38,116 nucleotides of DNA from Thermoplasmatales archaeon ex4572_165 (GCA_002254885.1 NJDG01000017.1:1-38116); one strand, 5' to 3'. Positions 14,671 through 23,571 are shown, numbered from the stretch's first letter. Notes: generated from the sequence alone by a model not told the origin. A program made the numbers and translations.

Positions 14671-17035
14671 CTGATCGATCCAATACCGCCTGATATGTAA
14701 GTTCTTGACCGTTTTGTGTAATATATCTAATTTCAACAAATTCATCCTCAGGAGCATAATCACCTATACCTGCAACAAGTAAAAGACTTTTATCTGCAAG
14801 ATACCCAAAGATGTTGAAAATTTGTGTATCATATGTCTCCACACCATAATATCGAATAGAATAACCTGTCTCTTCTTGAACATCTCGATAGATCATTGTA
14901 ATTGTTTCTTCGTCATAAGAAGACAATAAATCAGCAATATCATGATATACTGCATTCTCAGGCCATTGCTGTCCAACAATATATTCAACTTCAATATCTT
15001 CACTAATTGGCTCGGCTATTTGATTTCCATATGATGGCGAAGATTTTGGATTTTGAATCCATTGAATAATATCATCTGTATCATTATCCTCTATATATGT
15101 TTCAAAAACATTAATCACAGATGGTTGAACTGATCCATACTCCCTTACGTTTCCTTCAAGTAATCGTACAATCCACACAGATACTGCTTCTTGTTCGCTA
15201 GTTGAGGTATGAAAGTTTGAAGCAGGAGGTATTCCATCCTGGAAATTATCTGCAACCATTGGATGTTTAGATATCGCCGAGCCATAAAAACCGTAATCCC
15301 ACCATGAAATATAACCAGGCCGATCTTTTGGATTTGTAATTTCTGTATCTTGCTGAGCGAGCCACTCATAAGCATGTACCCAATATGTTTCTTTACCTAT
15401 TCCTCCACCAAATGCCCCATTTGGCAAGTCACCAAACACCTCGGCTTTTTCACCAGCAGGAACTGCTGCATCAAGAGACAGATAAGCATTTGGTAAAACA
15501 ACAATAAATGCAACAAACAAGATACCAAAAACATGTAAGAATTTAACACCCCTTCTCAAACCATGAATTCCACCACCAGAAGACCGAATTGAACGAACCA
15601 TAGACCCATAATCAATTTTATCAATTGTGAACCAAATTGCCCATGCACTTAAAAGTGCAATAGGGACAACAAGGTCATTAATGAAACGACCTGCAATAAA
15701 TATAAACCATATTTGAATAAGGAATAAAACAAGGATAAAAAGATGATCTTTTCGGTGCTCCTTTTTAACATAATTGGCACCTACCATAAAGAACCCCATC
15801 CAGGCAAGCCAGAACAATGCAGGACCAAAAGACATAACAGTCCTACTAAATCCATATGTTCCTGCTTCTGCAATGGTATCTGCAACTTTATTGCCATAAA
15901 TACCAGACCCAAATAAAATTGAACTCATCTTATTAAGAGATCCAAAAAAAGGTATTGATTCAGACAACACCGGCACAAAATAAAGAAATATTAGTCCTCC
16001 GGCCCCAATGATAAAAATAAATGGCAGTGAAAGAGTCCAAGGAATGTTTTTTTTATCGAATAAATAATAAAGAATACCAAAAGCTGCAACTCCAAGACAT
16101 ATAAAAAGTTCAAGATTAATCGCAGAATATTTTGCCATCACCACCGGCAAAGATATTAGATACCCAGTAAATAAAAGAATTGTAAGGGATCGTGGAACTC
16201 TAATATCAACTTTATTTGTAAATATATCAATAACCATTTGAACAATTGCATAAACTGCAATTACCGTAAACAAAAACTCTGCTTCCACCCATACCATCTG
16301 AAGTCCTGCAAGAGTCATCCCGCCAAGAGCCGCATATATCATTGATTTGATAGCGTCTGACTCCCTCATTGCTTTTATCAGAAATAAATATGTTGTAATA
16401 ATCATAAACAAGTTAAATGAATCGTGATCAAACAAGGCAAACGCTGATCCATGCCCTGAACCCAAATGAACAGGGATAAGAACAATGAGGAATGCCGCAA
16501 GAAGTCCAATTTTTTTATTGAAAAGTTCTTTTCCAATAAAATATACAGGGAAAATTAAAAGTGCCCCAAATAATGCAGGGATAAATTGCATCGCAAGTCC
16601 CAATGCATCTATTTCACTCATAAACGGAGTGAGAAACTGACTCATTGTAATAGCCATCATATTCATCAATGGTTTACGACCACCAGACGTTCCCAGTGGA
16701 TAGTTCAATAAGGGATCATTATCTGAATAAAACGGATATTCGCCAGGATTTTCACCATACATTGTTTGATCGACTAATCTCATATTGTAATAAGGGTCAG
16801 GTCCAGATAGATAATATTTTCCAAATTCTTCTCCCTCAGGATTATATGTTTGCTCACTTGTAACATTAAAATAGGTGTTTAAAAATAGCACCATAAAAAA
16901 TATTGCTACAAGAGATAATGCAATCCACATTTGTTTATTCATCTTTGGAAATATTATTTTTTTCTGAGGTGTTTTATCTACTGTTTTTCCACTTGATTCG
17001 ATTGTTATGCTTTTACTCTGTGCACGTTTTCGCAT
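14603..17035 (-). CDS. aglB: Dolichyl-(di)phosphooligosaccharide--protein glycosyltransferase AglB
   Basis: STT3-family oligosaccharyltransferase that moves a lipid-linked glycan to Asn in NxS/T sequons on the outer membrane face. The 810-residue frame has an N-terminal cytosolic tail, about thirteen membrane spans (36-55 to about 515), the first acidic motif SGPDPYYNMR (DPYY at 80-83), a second acidic loop ALFDHDSFN, and the soluble catalytic domain with WWDYG at 578-582. Further on are a DK/MI-like helix (HDIADLLSSYDEETITMIYRD) and IFNIFGYLADKSLLLVAG. All essential parts are present, so the enzyme may work even if translation ends here. The end abuts another frame encoding extracellular modules. 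A TATA box at 17079-17087 and AGGTGAAA before the ATG support the start. Confidence 0.93.
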   Translation of the reverse strand: MRKRAQSKSITIESSGKTVDKTPQKKIIFPKMNKQMWIALSLVAIFFMVLFLNTYFNVTSEQTYNPEGEEFGKYYLSGPDPYYNMRLVDQTMYGENPGEYPFYSDNDPLLNYPLGTSGGRKPLMNMMAITMSQFLTPFMSEIDALGLAMQFIPALFGALLIFPVYFIGKELFNKKIGLLAAFLIVLIPVHLGSGHGSAFALFDHDSFNLFMIITTYLFLIKAMRESDAIKSMIYAALGGMTLAGLQMVWVEAEFLFTVIAVYAIVQMVIDIFTNKVDIRVPRSLTILLFTGYLISLPVVMAKYSAINLELFICLGVAAFGILYYLFDKKNIPWTLSLPFIFIIGAGGLIFLYFVPVLSESIPFFGSLNKMSSILFGSGIYGNKVADTIAEAGTYGFSRTVMSFGPALFWLAWMGFFMVGANYVKKEHRKDHLFILVLFLIQIWFIFIAGRFINDLVVPIALLSAWAIWFTIDKIDYGSMVRSIRSSGGGIHGLRRGVKFLHVFGILFVAFIVVLPNAYLSLDAAVPAGEKAEVFGDLPNGAFGGGIGKETYWVHAYEWLAQQDTEITNPKDRPGYISWWDYGFYGSAISKHPMVADNFQDGIPPASNFHTSTSEQEAVSVWIVRLLEGNVREYGSVQPSVINVFETYIEDNDTDDIIQWIQNPKSSPSYGNQIAEPISEDIEVEYIVGQQWPENAVYHDIADLLSSYDEETITMIYRDVQEETGYSIRYYGVETYDTQIFNIFGYLADKSLLLVAGIGDYAPEDEFVEIRYITQNGQELTYQAVLDRSDDKNRQDPIYNTKTVYKWNNQF

Positions 17036-17078
17036 TGTTTTTCACCTAGAGATTAGTCAAACTCGTAAAACTATAGTC

Positions 17079-17087
17079 TTATAAATA
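17079..17087 (-). promoter_or_regulatory. Putative TATA box of aglB
   Basis: The minus-strand TATTTATAA lies 44-52 nt before the AglB ATG. The predicted transcript starts near 17055 and carries AGGTGAAA as ribosome-binding sequence. Confidence 0.55.
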
Positions 17088-17107
17088 CCTTACCGAATGA
17101 ATTTTTT

Positions 17108-17956
17108 TTAAAATAATGATGTTAAAACAGGTGTAATCTTTACCTTACTATATGCAGATCTGATAGTTTCGGTTGAGATTATTTCATCACATTGCGCCTT
17201 TTTGAGTTTTTCTATTGCAGCTCCTGCAAATAAACCATGAGTACAAGCAACATATACTTTTGCTGCTTTTTGTTTTTTAAGCTCAGTTATTGCAGCAGCC
17301 ATGGTTCCCCCTGTTGAGATGATGTCGTCAATGATTGCAACAGTTTTGTTTTTTACTTCAAGTTGTTTTGGTTTTATGATTATTGTGCTTCCGTCAATTC
17401 GTTTTTTTTCTAAATAATCAACTTCACAATTTAATATTTTTGCAGTATCTTTAGCTCGTTTTAGTGCTCCTTTATCTGGTGCAAGAACAACATCAATATT
17501 TTTGTTTTTTAGATATTCTGCAAGTGCAGGTACTGCAGATACGCTTTTTGTGGGGATTGAAAAAAACCCTTTGATATGTTCCTTGTGCGGATCAATGGTG
17601 ATGATTTCGTCGGCATTTACACAAATAAGAGTTGCAAGTGCTTCTGCACTGATCGGTTCCCCTGGTTTAAACTGTTTATCTTGTCTTGCATATCCAAAGT
17701 AGGGTATAATCACAGTGATTTTTTTTGCATTTGCTCTTTTACATGCATCAAGTAAAAGAAAGAGTTCAATGATGTTTTCATCAGGATAGGTCGTTTGAAT
17801 AATTAATATTTCATGTTTTTCTATTTTTTCTTTTATTCTAACATAGAGTTCTCCATCAGGGAATCTATGAATAATGGTTTCTGCAATAGGAATATTTGAT
17901 TGTAATGAAAGGTCTTCTGCAATAGATAATGAGGCGGTTCCTCCAATAAGAAACAT
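17108..17956 (-). CDS. prs: Ribose-phosphate pyrophosphokinase (PRPP synthetase)
   Basis: Makes PRPP for purine, pyrimidine, histidine and NAD synthesis, serving the purE, pyrC and GMP synthase steps encoded nearby. The 282-residue protein shows IHRFPDGELYVRI, the flexible-loop region with IPYFGYARQDKQFKPGEPIS, the metal site IITIDPHKEHIKGFF, VLAPDKGALKRA, and the PRPP loop VAIIDDIISTGGTM. DPHKEH replaces the bacterial DLHxxQ, within archaeal variation. The C-terminus (IRSAYSKVKITPVLTSLF) is complete. Length suits the shorter archaeal class. It is divergently oriented from the large surface-protein gene. Confidence 0.94.
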   Translation of the reverse strand: MFLIGGTASLSIAEDLSLQSNIPIAETIIHRFPDGELYVRIKEKIEKHEILIIQTTYPDENIIELFLLLDACKRANAKKITVIIPYFGYARQDKQFKPGEPISAEALATLICVNADEIITIDPHKEHIKGFFSIPTKSVSAVPALAEYLKNKNIDVVLAPDKGALKRAKDTAKILNCEVDYLEKKRIDGSTIIIKPKQLEVKNKTVAIIDDIISTGGTMAAAITELKKQKAAKVYVACTHGLFAGAAIEKLKKAQCDEIISTETIRSAYSKVKITPVLTSLF

Positions 17957-18002
17957 GAGTCACATGATAAGTTTGTTTTGGTTTTATGTTTTGCGGACGA
18001 AG

Positions 18003-18011
18003 GTTTTTATA
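18003..18011 (+). promoter_or_regulatory. Putative TATA box of the large surface-protein gene
   Basis: GTTTTTATAA-like sequence just after the divergent prs gene. A transcript start about 25 nt downstream (near 18035) makes the ATG at 18045 or 18057 the likely start and rules out the Met codons before 18035. Confidence 0.5.
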
Positions 18012-18044
18012 ATGTTAAAATTATCTGCCTTATTGTTGCGTTGG

Positions 18045-20234
18045 ATGTTTAATGGAATGGTGGGAAAAAAAAGAGATTTAATAGCATTAAAATGGTTCAT
18101 TTTTGCTTGTATCTTTCTATTTGTTTTTTGCATATCCTCCTCTGCATCAGATAATGTTGAAACAGATATTGAATTTGAATTTATTGATGGAGTTAATCTC
18201 AATGTTGAAATAACAGTTGATGTGAATTCAATAACCATTCCTGCTAATGGTGTGACATATACAAAATCAGATATTCAGACCCTTTCAACAAATAATCCTG
18301 AGATGATAGGTGCAATTAAAATATCTATCAAAGGGTTGGTTTCAGATCAATTGCAAGAGTCTTTTCCGGATTCGGTAATTGTTTCATTGCAGGAACTTCC
18401 AACATATTCCTCCGGTGTTTTTATCGATTCGTGTACTGTTTCATTTTTACCATCTTTCTATTCTCTTAATGATTCGGTCGATGTTGATTCTTTTGTCAAT
18501 GGTTTCTTGGATTGTGGTGCATATGTGAATTACAGTTTCACTTTGAAATCATATGCTGGATGGAATCAAAGTTATACTTTTACGATTCCTCAACCTCTTG
18601 GTTATAAACGTACAAATGGAGATGTAAATCTTAATCAAATAAATTGGCAGGTTAAAACAATTGGTGAACCTAATGAAAAAGAGGCTCAGCTGACCCTTCT
18701 TGATGCTGAACCTACATCACCTTTTTCAGAAAATGAGTCAATGCATGTTCAATTCATCATCGATTGCACTCAATCAGATAAGCCAGTATTAACCATACAA
18801 TTTCAAGGATTTCAAACCTTGATCTCGTCATACGATATAATTCCAGATTTCATATCAAACGTTAAATCATTACCTGCTGATGCTATGCGATTATTCGTCC
18901 TTCAAAACTTTACATCCTGGACAATGATAAAAGATCAAACATTTGATCCTGCGTATTTCAGGGTAAAGCCATTTTTAGAGAATTCATCATTTAATCAAAA
19001 CATTTCTACCTTTTTCTCATGGGTAAATAACACTACTGTTTCCACCATTGAGCCTTTTAATGTCTCACATATGGATATAAATCCACCAATTACGGCAAAT
19101 TACAGCGATGACTCAATAACGTTTACTATCTGTAATATTTCATCTCGTGCTTTTTTTGGCCTTATCAACGCAGGGGCTAATGCCAATATAACAAAAAATG
19201 ATGTAATAATAGGTGACAATCTAGAATCAATTCCTTACCCTTACGAAGGTAGGGTAATGTTTCCAGATCATGTTATGTTGAACAATGTTAATGATTTTAA
19301 CTGGGATGAAAACATAGCAATTGAAGGTTCATTTTCTTCAACAAACGCATCTCATCATTCTGAGTATGATATTTCAACATCCTTTATGATTGATGTGAAA
19401 AATACTGATTTGAATTTGCTTAGTTTTTTTACTGGAAGAACAGAGCTTTCTATGGGGCTTTGTCTTACAGAAACACAAAACAGAAATGTTACAGAACTTC
19501 CGTTTCAGTTTTCAATTCCAGAAAAAATAATACTACCATATGTTAATAGTGATGCTTTTAGGGTTTGTGTAGAAGAACAAGTTTTTACCAATCAACAACT
19601 TGATCTGTTCACATCCTACCATAAGGATTTATTTCATAGCAGATCAAAAACCCTTTTTCCCCTGATAAAAGGAAGTGCATTGTTTGATCAATCCGCCTTT
19701 GATGAATCTCTACTATGGGATGAAAACATCTCTTTAATGGATGAGAGTAAACCAGTTATTGTTTCCTCTTCAATTCAAACTGCTTTCCCATTGCTGTTTG
19801 ATTTTTCAATTCTTCCACCGAGTGTTTCCATACAAGCTCTTAATCTTAGTTTTTCAGGGATAAAAGACCAAGATGTCACATATTCAATGATTTTCCCAAA
19901 AGGAATCAGGATTGACATCTCAGATACATCTAATCGAGCAGAAAGAATACAATCTTCTGATGGACGTATGGGTTTTTCCATTTCATTTAATGAAACAGAT
20001 GATGACCATATGGAATCAGTTATCATTACAATGCACCCTTCAGGACTTTACTTATTGGCAATGTTTGTTCCTTGTATCATCAGTATTTTTATTACGATGA
20101 TTCTTCTTGTCCTTGTCTATATCATTAGAAAAAAACGAAAAAGTATGCCAAAGGCAAATAAAGAAATCCCCTCTCAGGAATATGAACAAGAGGATTATTA
20201 TGTTCCTCCACCACCGCCCTCAAAAAGAAAATAG
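18045..20234 (+). CDS. Large secreted membrane-anchored surface protein, function unknown
   Basis: About 729 residues. An N-terminal signal/anchor (LIALKWFIFACIFLFVFCIS, about 11-30) is followed by a beta-rich, Cys-poor ectodomain of some 630 residues with many N-glycosylation sequons (for example NYS, NQS, NFT, NTT, NVS, NIS, NIT, NAS, NVT, NLS). One C-terminal span (YLLAMFVPCIISIFITMILL and following) precedes a cytosolic tail of about 35 residues that is basic, then acidic, and ends in a proline run (VPPPPPSKRK). I do not recognise the family. Type I topology with a proline-rich tail suggests a surface protein that contacts a cytosolic partner; that is inference. The start follows the TATA position; 18057 is the alternative. 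It is convergent with the geranylgeranyl reductase gene, 4 bp apart. Confidence 0.7.
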   Translation: MFNGMVGKKRDLIALKWFIFACIFLFVFCISSSASDNVETDIEFEFIDGVNLNVEITVDVNSITIPANGVTYTKSDIQTLSTNNPEMIGAIKISIKGLVSDQLQESFPDSVIVSLQELPTYSSGVFIDSCTVSFLPSFYSLNDSVDVDSFVNGFLDCGAYVNYSFTLKSYAGWNQSYTFTIPQPLGYKRTNGDVNLNQINWQVKTIGEPNEKEAQLTLLDAEPTSPFSENESMHVQFIIDCTQSDKPVLTIQFQGFQTLISSYDIIPDFISNVKSLPADAMRLFVLQNFTSWTMIKDQTFDPAYFRVKPFLENSSFNQNISTFFSWVNNTTVSTIEPFNVSHMDINPPITANYSDDSITFTICNISSRAFFGLINAGANANITKNDVIIGDNLESIPYPYEGRVMFPDHVMLNNVNDFNWDENIAIEGSFSSTNASHHSEYDISTSFMIDVKNTDLNLLSFFTGRTELSMGLCLTETQNRNVTELPFQFSIPEKIILPYVNSDAFRVCVEEQVFTNQQLDLFTSYHKDLFHSRSKTLFPLIKGSALFDQSAFDESLLWDENISLMDESKPVIVSSSIQTAFPLLFDFSILPPSVSIQALNLSFSGIKDQDVTYSMIFPKGIRIDISDTSNRAERIQSSDGRMGFSISFNETDDDHMESVIITMHPSGLYLLAMFVPCIISIFITMILLVLVYIIRKKRKSMPKANKEIPSQEYEQEDYYVPPPPPSKRK

Positions 20235-20238
20235 TGTC

Positions 20239-21432
20239 TTATCTAATAAATCGAGGGAGCAGTCTGATGAGTGATGGTGTTTTTTTCAATATTGGCCTCA
20301 AAAGAGCAGATGGATAATCAATGTCTCCTTTTTCAGATATGATTTTTGTAATGGATGGTTGATTGAATTTTTTGATGTATTTATCAAATTCTTTGTCGGA
20401 TAGTTTTGTATAGAGTTTACGAAACTGTATACCCATAGATAATTCTCTTCCAATGTCGTTTTTCCATCCTTGATGATATTCATGTAAAATTTCAGGACAA
20501 AAACCATCTGTGTTAAACGCTTTTTTAACGCTTTGTACACAATGACTTGCACAAAGAAGTCCGGGGTAAATACCCCCTCCAGATGTTGGTTTGACCTGTG
20601 CTGCTGCATCCCCTACAAGAACAATATTGTCTTTTACTGTTTGAGATAACGAGCCAAGGGGGATAATCCCGCCATTTTTTTGTTCAATTACTGCTTTTTT
20701 TAAGTATGCTGCAGTTGGGAATTCTTTGAACATTCTTTGAAAAAAATAATTCGGTGATTTATTGTTGTTTTTTTGTATGCAAAGCCCGATTCTTGCTTTT
20801 GTTCCTTCATTATTTATAGGGATCATCCATGCAAAGAACCCTGGTGCAACTCTTTCGCCTACAAATATCTCAACAAAATTAGGATCTAGTGACATGTTGT
20901 CCACTATTGCCCCTATGCCTCTTAGAAACTCTTTGGGTTGAGGGAATCCACAAACATCTCGTACTTTTGAATATGGTCCATCTGCACCAATAAGACATTT
21001 GCACGATATTTTATTATCTTTTGATGTGGTTAGTTCAACCATGTTTTTTTCTGTCTGAATCGAAAGGATTTTTTCATTAAGAAAAAGACTTGTGTTTTGT
21101 TTTTCTGCTTTATCTGAAAAATATTGATCAAATAATGTTCGATTAATGCTTACTGCATGAACACGATCTCCACCAATCATTAATGTGTTGCCTGTTGGAG
21201 AATGAATGTGAGCCCCTTTTATTTCATTTTGAATAATCTTTTCTTTTGGAATGGCAAACTTTTCAAAAACTCTTGGCGTGATTAATCCGGCACAATTCAT
21301 TGGTTTTCCAATGATCTTGTGTTGTTCGATAAGAGCAATTGAATCGAAATCTTTTGATAATTCTGATGCGATATATCCTCCAATGGGTCCTGCACCGACG
21401 ATACCGACATCGTAATGTTCTTTAATTGTCAT
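20239..21432 (-). CDS. Geranylgeranyl reductase family FAD-dependent oxidoreductase (first copy)
   Basis: Reduces double bonds of the isoprenoid chains of archaeal lipids or quinones; a p-hydroxybenzoate hydroxylase-fold flavoprotein. The 397 residues show the Rossmann motif DVGIVGAGPIGGYIASEL, the GKPMNCAGLIT segment around the conserved Cys of this family, CLIGADGPYSKVRD, and the second FAD motif NIVLVGDAAAQVKPTSGGGIYPGL. The substrate (phospholipid chains, GGGP or a polyprenyl) is not decided by sequence. It is a paralogue of 24362-25561 but lacks an adjacent ferredoxin. A minus-strand TATA box (GTTATAAAC, 21458-21466) gives an almost leaderless transcript. Confidence 0.9.
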   Translation of the reverse strand: MTIKEHYDVGIVGAGPIGGYIASELSKDFDSIALIEQHKIIGKPMNCAGLITPRVFEKFAIPKEKIIQNEIKGAHIHSPTGNTLMIGGDRVHAVSINRTLFDQYFSDKAEKQNTSLFLNEKILSIQTEKNMVELTTSKDNKISCKCLIGADGPYSKVRDVCGFPQPKEFLRGIGAIVDNMSLDPNFVEIFVGERVAPGFFAWMIPINNEGTKARIGLCIQKNNNKSPNYFFQRMFKEFPTAAYLKKAVIEQKNGGIIPLGSLSQTVKDNIVLVGDAAAQVKPTSGGGIYPGLLCASHCVQSVKKAFNTDGFCPEILHEYHQGWKNDIGRELSMGIQFRKLYTKLSDKEFDKYIKKFNQPSITKIISEKGDIDYPSALLRPILKKTPSLIRLLPRFIR

Positions 21433-21457
21433 TCTTGAAGAAAGGTATTCACCAAAT

Positions 21458-21466
21458 GTTTATAAC
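21458..21466 (-). promoter_or_regulatory. Putative TATA box of first geranylgeranyl reductase gene
   Basis: The minus-strand GTTATAAAC is 26-34 nt upstream of the ATG at 21432, consistent with a leaderless mRNA. Confidence 0.5.
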
Positions 21467-21613
21467 AGAATCGTCATTATTGTCTTAATAAAAAAATTAC
21501 TTGCTTGGGTAATACTGATGATATCTATATTGAATGTATGTGCTTATTTGTTCTTATTTCATAAATCATCAAAAAAAGAGATTCAACAACACACATATGA
21601 TGATGTTTCTGAT

Positions 21614-21859
21614 ATGCTTGCCAGATTTGTTATCAACAGTAAGGGGAAAAAAATTGGTGAAAGCATAGCAGTTCATGATGATCTGTTAATTGTAAAAGAA
21701 AAAGAATGTTTTCTAGGAATTCCCTTGAAACATGTTTCATTTGAAGGTAAAAAACTACTTGCGAAAGGGTTAATAGATACCAAAATGGCGAAAAAACTAG
21801 GAGATTCTTGGAAAAAATCAACATATAAAGAAATAGAATACCCTGTTGAGGAAGAATGA
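21614..21859 (+). CDS. DUF5749-type small beta-barrel protein
   Basis: About 81 residues from MLARFVINSKGKKIGES, which resembles small archaeal DUF5749 beta-barrel proteins: GESIAVHDDLLIVKEKECFL, GIPLKHVSFEGKKLLAKGL, then a short helix, MAKKLGDSW. Function unknown. The frame is open back to a Met at 21518, but the extra 32 residues (hydrophobic then polar) have no counterpart in what I recall of the family. A TATA-like stretch near 21557-21566 also favours the later start. Its TGA overlaps the Pth2 ATG as ATGA, so the two are co-translated. Confidence 0.65.
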   Translation: MLARFVINSKGKKIGESIAVHDDLLIVKEKECFLGIPLKHVSFEGKKLLAKGLIDTKMAKKLGDSWKKSTYKEIEYPVEEE

Positions 21860-22218
21860 TGGATTTTGATTATAAGATGGTAATAGTTACTAGACAAGAT
21901 CTGAAACTTTCACCAGGAAAACTTGCAGCTCAAGTTGCTCATGCTGCGGTTGCTTGTGCTCTTGAAACAAAAAAATCAAAGTCGAAATGGTTCACAAAAT
22001 GGATGCACGAGGGAGCGAAAAAAGCGATTGTAAAAACAGAGAATGTTGAAGATTTTTTCTTTTTAAATGAGAAAGCAAAAAAACTTGATATCATTGCAAC
22101 AATCATATCTGATGCAGGTCATACAGAAATTCCTGCGGGGACACAAACAGTTCTAGGAGTTGGTCCGGCTCCAAGTAATATTATTGACCAAGTTACTGGC
22201 GATCTTTCATTGTTATAA
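21856..22218 (+). CDS. pth2: Peptidyl-tRNA hydrolase, archaeal type (Pth2)
   Basis: Recycles peptidyl-tRNA by cleaving the ester bond between peptide and tRNA. The 120-residue product is a complete Pth2: KMVIVTRQDLKLSPGKLAAQVAHAAV (catalytic-site loop with the conserved K, Q and H), KWMHEGAKKAIVKTENVEDFF, IISDAGHTEIPAGTQTVLGVGPAP and the closing IDQVTGDLSLL. Two Met codons begin the frame and either may be used. The 4-bp ATGA overlap with the upstream DUF5749 gene couples their translation. Confidence 0.95.
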   Translation: MMDFDYKMVIVTRQDLKLSPGKLAAQVAHAAVACALETKKSKSKWFTKWMHEGAKKAIVKTENVEDFFFLNEKAKKLDIIATIISDAGHTEIPAGTQTVLGVGPAPSNIIDQVTGDLSLL

Positions 22219-22258
22219 AAAATAATAAAAAAAGGAAAGAAAAGAGATTTTTTGTTTT

Positions 22259-22975
22259 TTATTTTCTCTTTCTTAACGCGATTAATGCAACTCCAATTGC
22301 TGCAATTAGTGTTAGAATTTCAAAACCAGGCGTTGTTGGTGGTATAGGTGGTGTGGGTGGTGTTGTATCATCATCATCGTCATCACCAGGTGTTGTATCA
22401 TCATCATCGTCATCACCAGGTGTTGTATCATCATCGTCATCATCACCAAAATAAGGATCATAATCATTTGGAGCCCAATCCTGCCAATACTCTGAAGTTA
22501 TATCTCCCTCAATTGAATATTCAGCTGCCCAGCCCCAAAGTTCAATACCCGATGAAAAAGTACCAACAACATTAAAAACAGCAGTAACAGTATTTCCACT
22601 GACTGTTATTTCTGGTTCCAGGTCCATCTGCATTGCTCCTTCATTCATTGCCATTCCCAAACCTTCGCCCTCAATCCAACTAATCCAATAAGTAGAATCG
22701 CTTGTATTCACATATGCATAGTAATGACATAGTTCCGAGTTGGAAACTGTTCCATATACTTTCAATGCAATAGTTATTTGGTCACCATTTACAGTGTAAG
22801 AAACTTCAGTGATGTCGACATTTGGTTTACTTACATGTTCAAAATTGTATATTCCGCTACTCCAGTCAAAATTCCATACATCTCCTGTTGGATCAGATAT
22901 TGTTTCTGCGTTTGCAGTTATTCCTAATGTTGCCAATAATGTAATTCCTATTAGTATTGCTATTGTTCGTTTCAT
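22259..22975 (-). CDS. Surface protein with Asp/Thr repeats and PGF-CTERM-like archaeosortase signal
   Basis: A 238-residue exported protein of unknown role. A signal peptide (1-23, ending TANA) precedes a beta-sandwich domain starting SDPTGDVWNFDW and extending to about 180. This is followed by a low-complexity linker of three GDDDDDDTTP units and a TPP/IPP run. The end, TPGFEILTLIAAIGVALIAL then RKRK, has the tripartite form of archaeosortase substrates: a PGF(E) motif, one span and a basic tail. In known ArtA systems the protein is cleaved and lipid-attached after export; the sortase is not in this window. The Thr-rich linker would suit O-glycosylation. GAGG about 8 nt before the ATG serves as ribosome-binding sequence. 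Confidence 0.8.
   Translation of the reverse strand: MKRTIAILIGITLLATLGITANAETISDPTGDVWNFDWSSGIYNFEHVSKPNVDITEVSYTVNGDQITIALKVYGTVSNSELCHYYAYVNTSDSTYWISWIEGEGLGMAMNEGAMQMDLEPEITVSGNTVTAVFNVVGTFSSGIELWGWAAEYSIEGDITSEYWQDWAPNDYDPYFGDDDDDDTTPGDDDDDDTTPGDDDDDDTTPPTPPIPPTTPGFEILTLIAAIGVALIALRKRK
22361..22449. repeat. 30-bp tandem repeat, about 2.9 copies, inside the PGF-CTERM-like gene
   Basis: Units at 22361-22390 and 22391-22420 are identical. A third, diverged unit follows at 22421-22449. On the minus strand each encodes one GDDDDDDTTP block. Embedded tcatcatcat runs make it prone to slippage in whole codons, so linker length may vary between strains. Confidence 0.9.
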
Positions 22976-23128
22976 ATTACATCCTCTTATTATTTTTTTC
23001 CAGATACAATAAATCTCACTAATAAAATTATCGCAATATTAAATAATGGAAAAAAATGGCTCAAATCGTTAAAATTTACTATTTTTTTTGTTGAAAAAAC
23101 CAAAACATTTTTAATAATTTTATTCAAT

Positions 23129-23138
23129 TATACTTTAA
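23129..23138 (+). promoter_or_regulatory. Putative TATA box of the tandem winged-helix gene
   Basis: TTATACTTTA lies about 25-30 nt before a predicted transcript start near 23159, favouring translation from the ATG at 23171. The rest of 22976-23128 is AT-rich and shows no gene. Confidence 0.4.
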
Positions 23139-23170
23139 AATGACTGAGGAGGATGGTCTACTTGAATTAT

Positions 23171-23545
23171 ATGGTTAAATCATATGGAAATAATGCTGGC
23201 AAAATATGGGAAACATTAGAGGAATACGGTCCGCAAGTTCAAACAAAACTGATTGAAAAAGCACAATTAACCGAGGATGAGTTTTATGGTGCAATTGGTT
23301 GGCTTGCAAGAGAAAACAATGTTCGAAAAGATAGGAGAACATATAAAATTGGTGAAACGAATTTAACAACAGAAATTGGTACTAATGCTGGAAAGGTATG
23401 GAAAGTATTAAAAAAACGAAATGACCTTGATGTAACTACGATTTCTCGTCTTTCAAAGGTTTCAAAAAAAGATTGTTATTCTGCACTTGGTTGGCTTGCA
23501 AAAGAAGAAAAGATTAGTGCTAAAATTGCTGTTAGAAAAAAATAG
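23171..23545 (+). CDS. Tandem winged-helix protein (DUF2582-like, two copies)
   Basis: About 124 residues built of two homologous winged-helix domains: GNNAGKIWETLEEYGP...FYGAIGWLAREN (first) and GTNAGKVWKVLKKRND...CYSALGWLAKEE (second). The NAGK(I/V)W ... (A/S)(I/L)GWLA(R/K)E pattern is that of DUF2582-type winged helices, presumably DNA-binding. The internal duplication could let one chain act as a pseudo-dimer. The start at MVKSYGNNAG follows the TATA position; an in-frame ATG at 23153 is possible but lies on top of a GAGGAGG sequence. A 12-codon frame, 23140-23178, overlaps the start in another frame. T-rich sequence (23546-23571) follows the stop. Its targets are unknown. Confidence 0.75.
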   Translation: MVKSYGNNAGKIWETLEEYGPQVQTKLIEKAQLTEDEFYGAIGWLARENNVRKDRRTYKIGETNLTTEIGTNAGKVWKVLKKRNDLDVTTISRLSKVSKKDCYSALGWLAKEEKISAKIAVRKK

Positions 23546-23571
23546 CTTTAATTTTTTTCAAATTTTATTTT
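23546..23571 (+). terminator. T-rich putative terminator after the winged-helix gene
   Basis: Runs of five to seven T directly after the stop codon fit archaeal oligo-T termination. DUF99 begins 40 nt later. Confidence 0.4.

Noticed and set aside
22361-22449. Regular 30-bp repeats that might suggest a CRISPR array
   Set aside because: The units abut with no spacers, are purely codon-periodic, and encode Asp/Thr blocks within a secreted protein.
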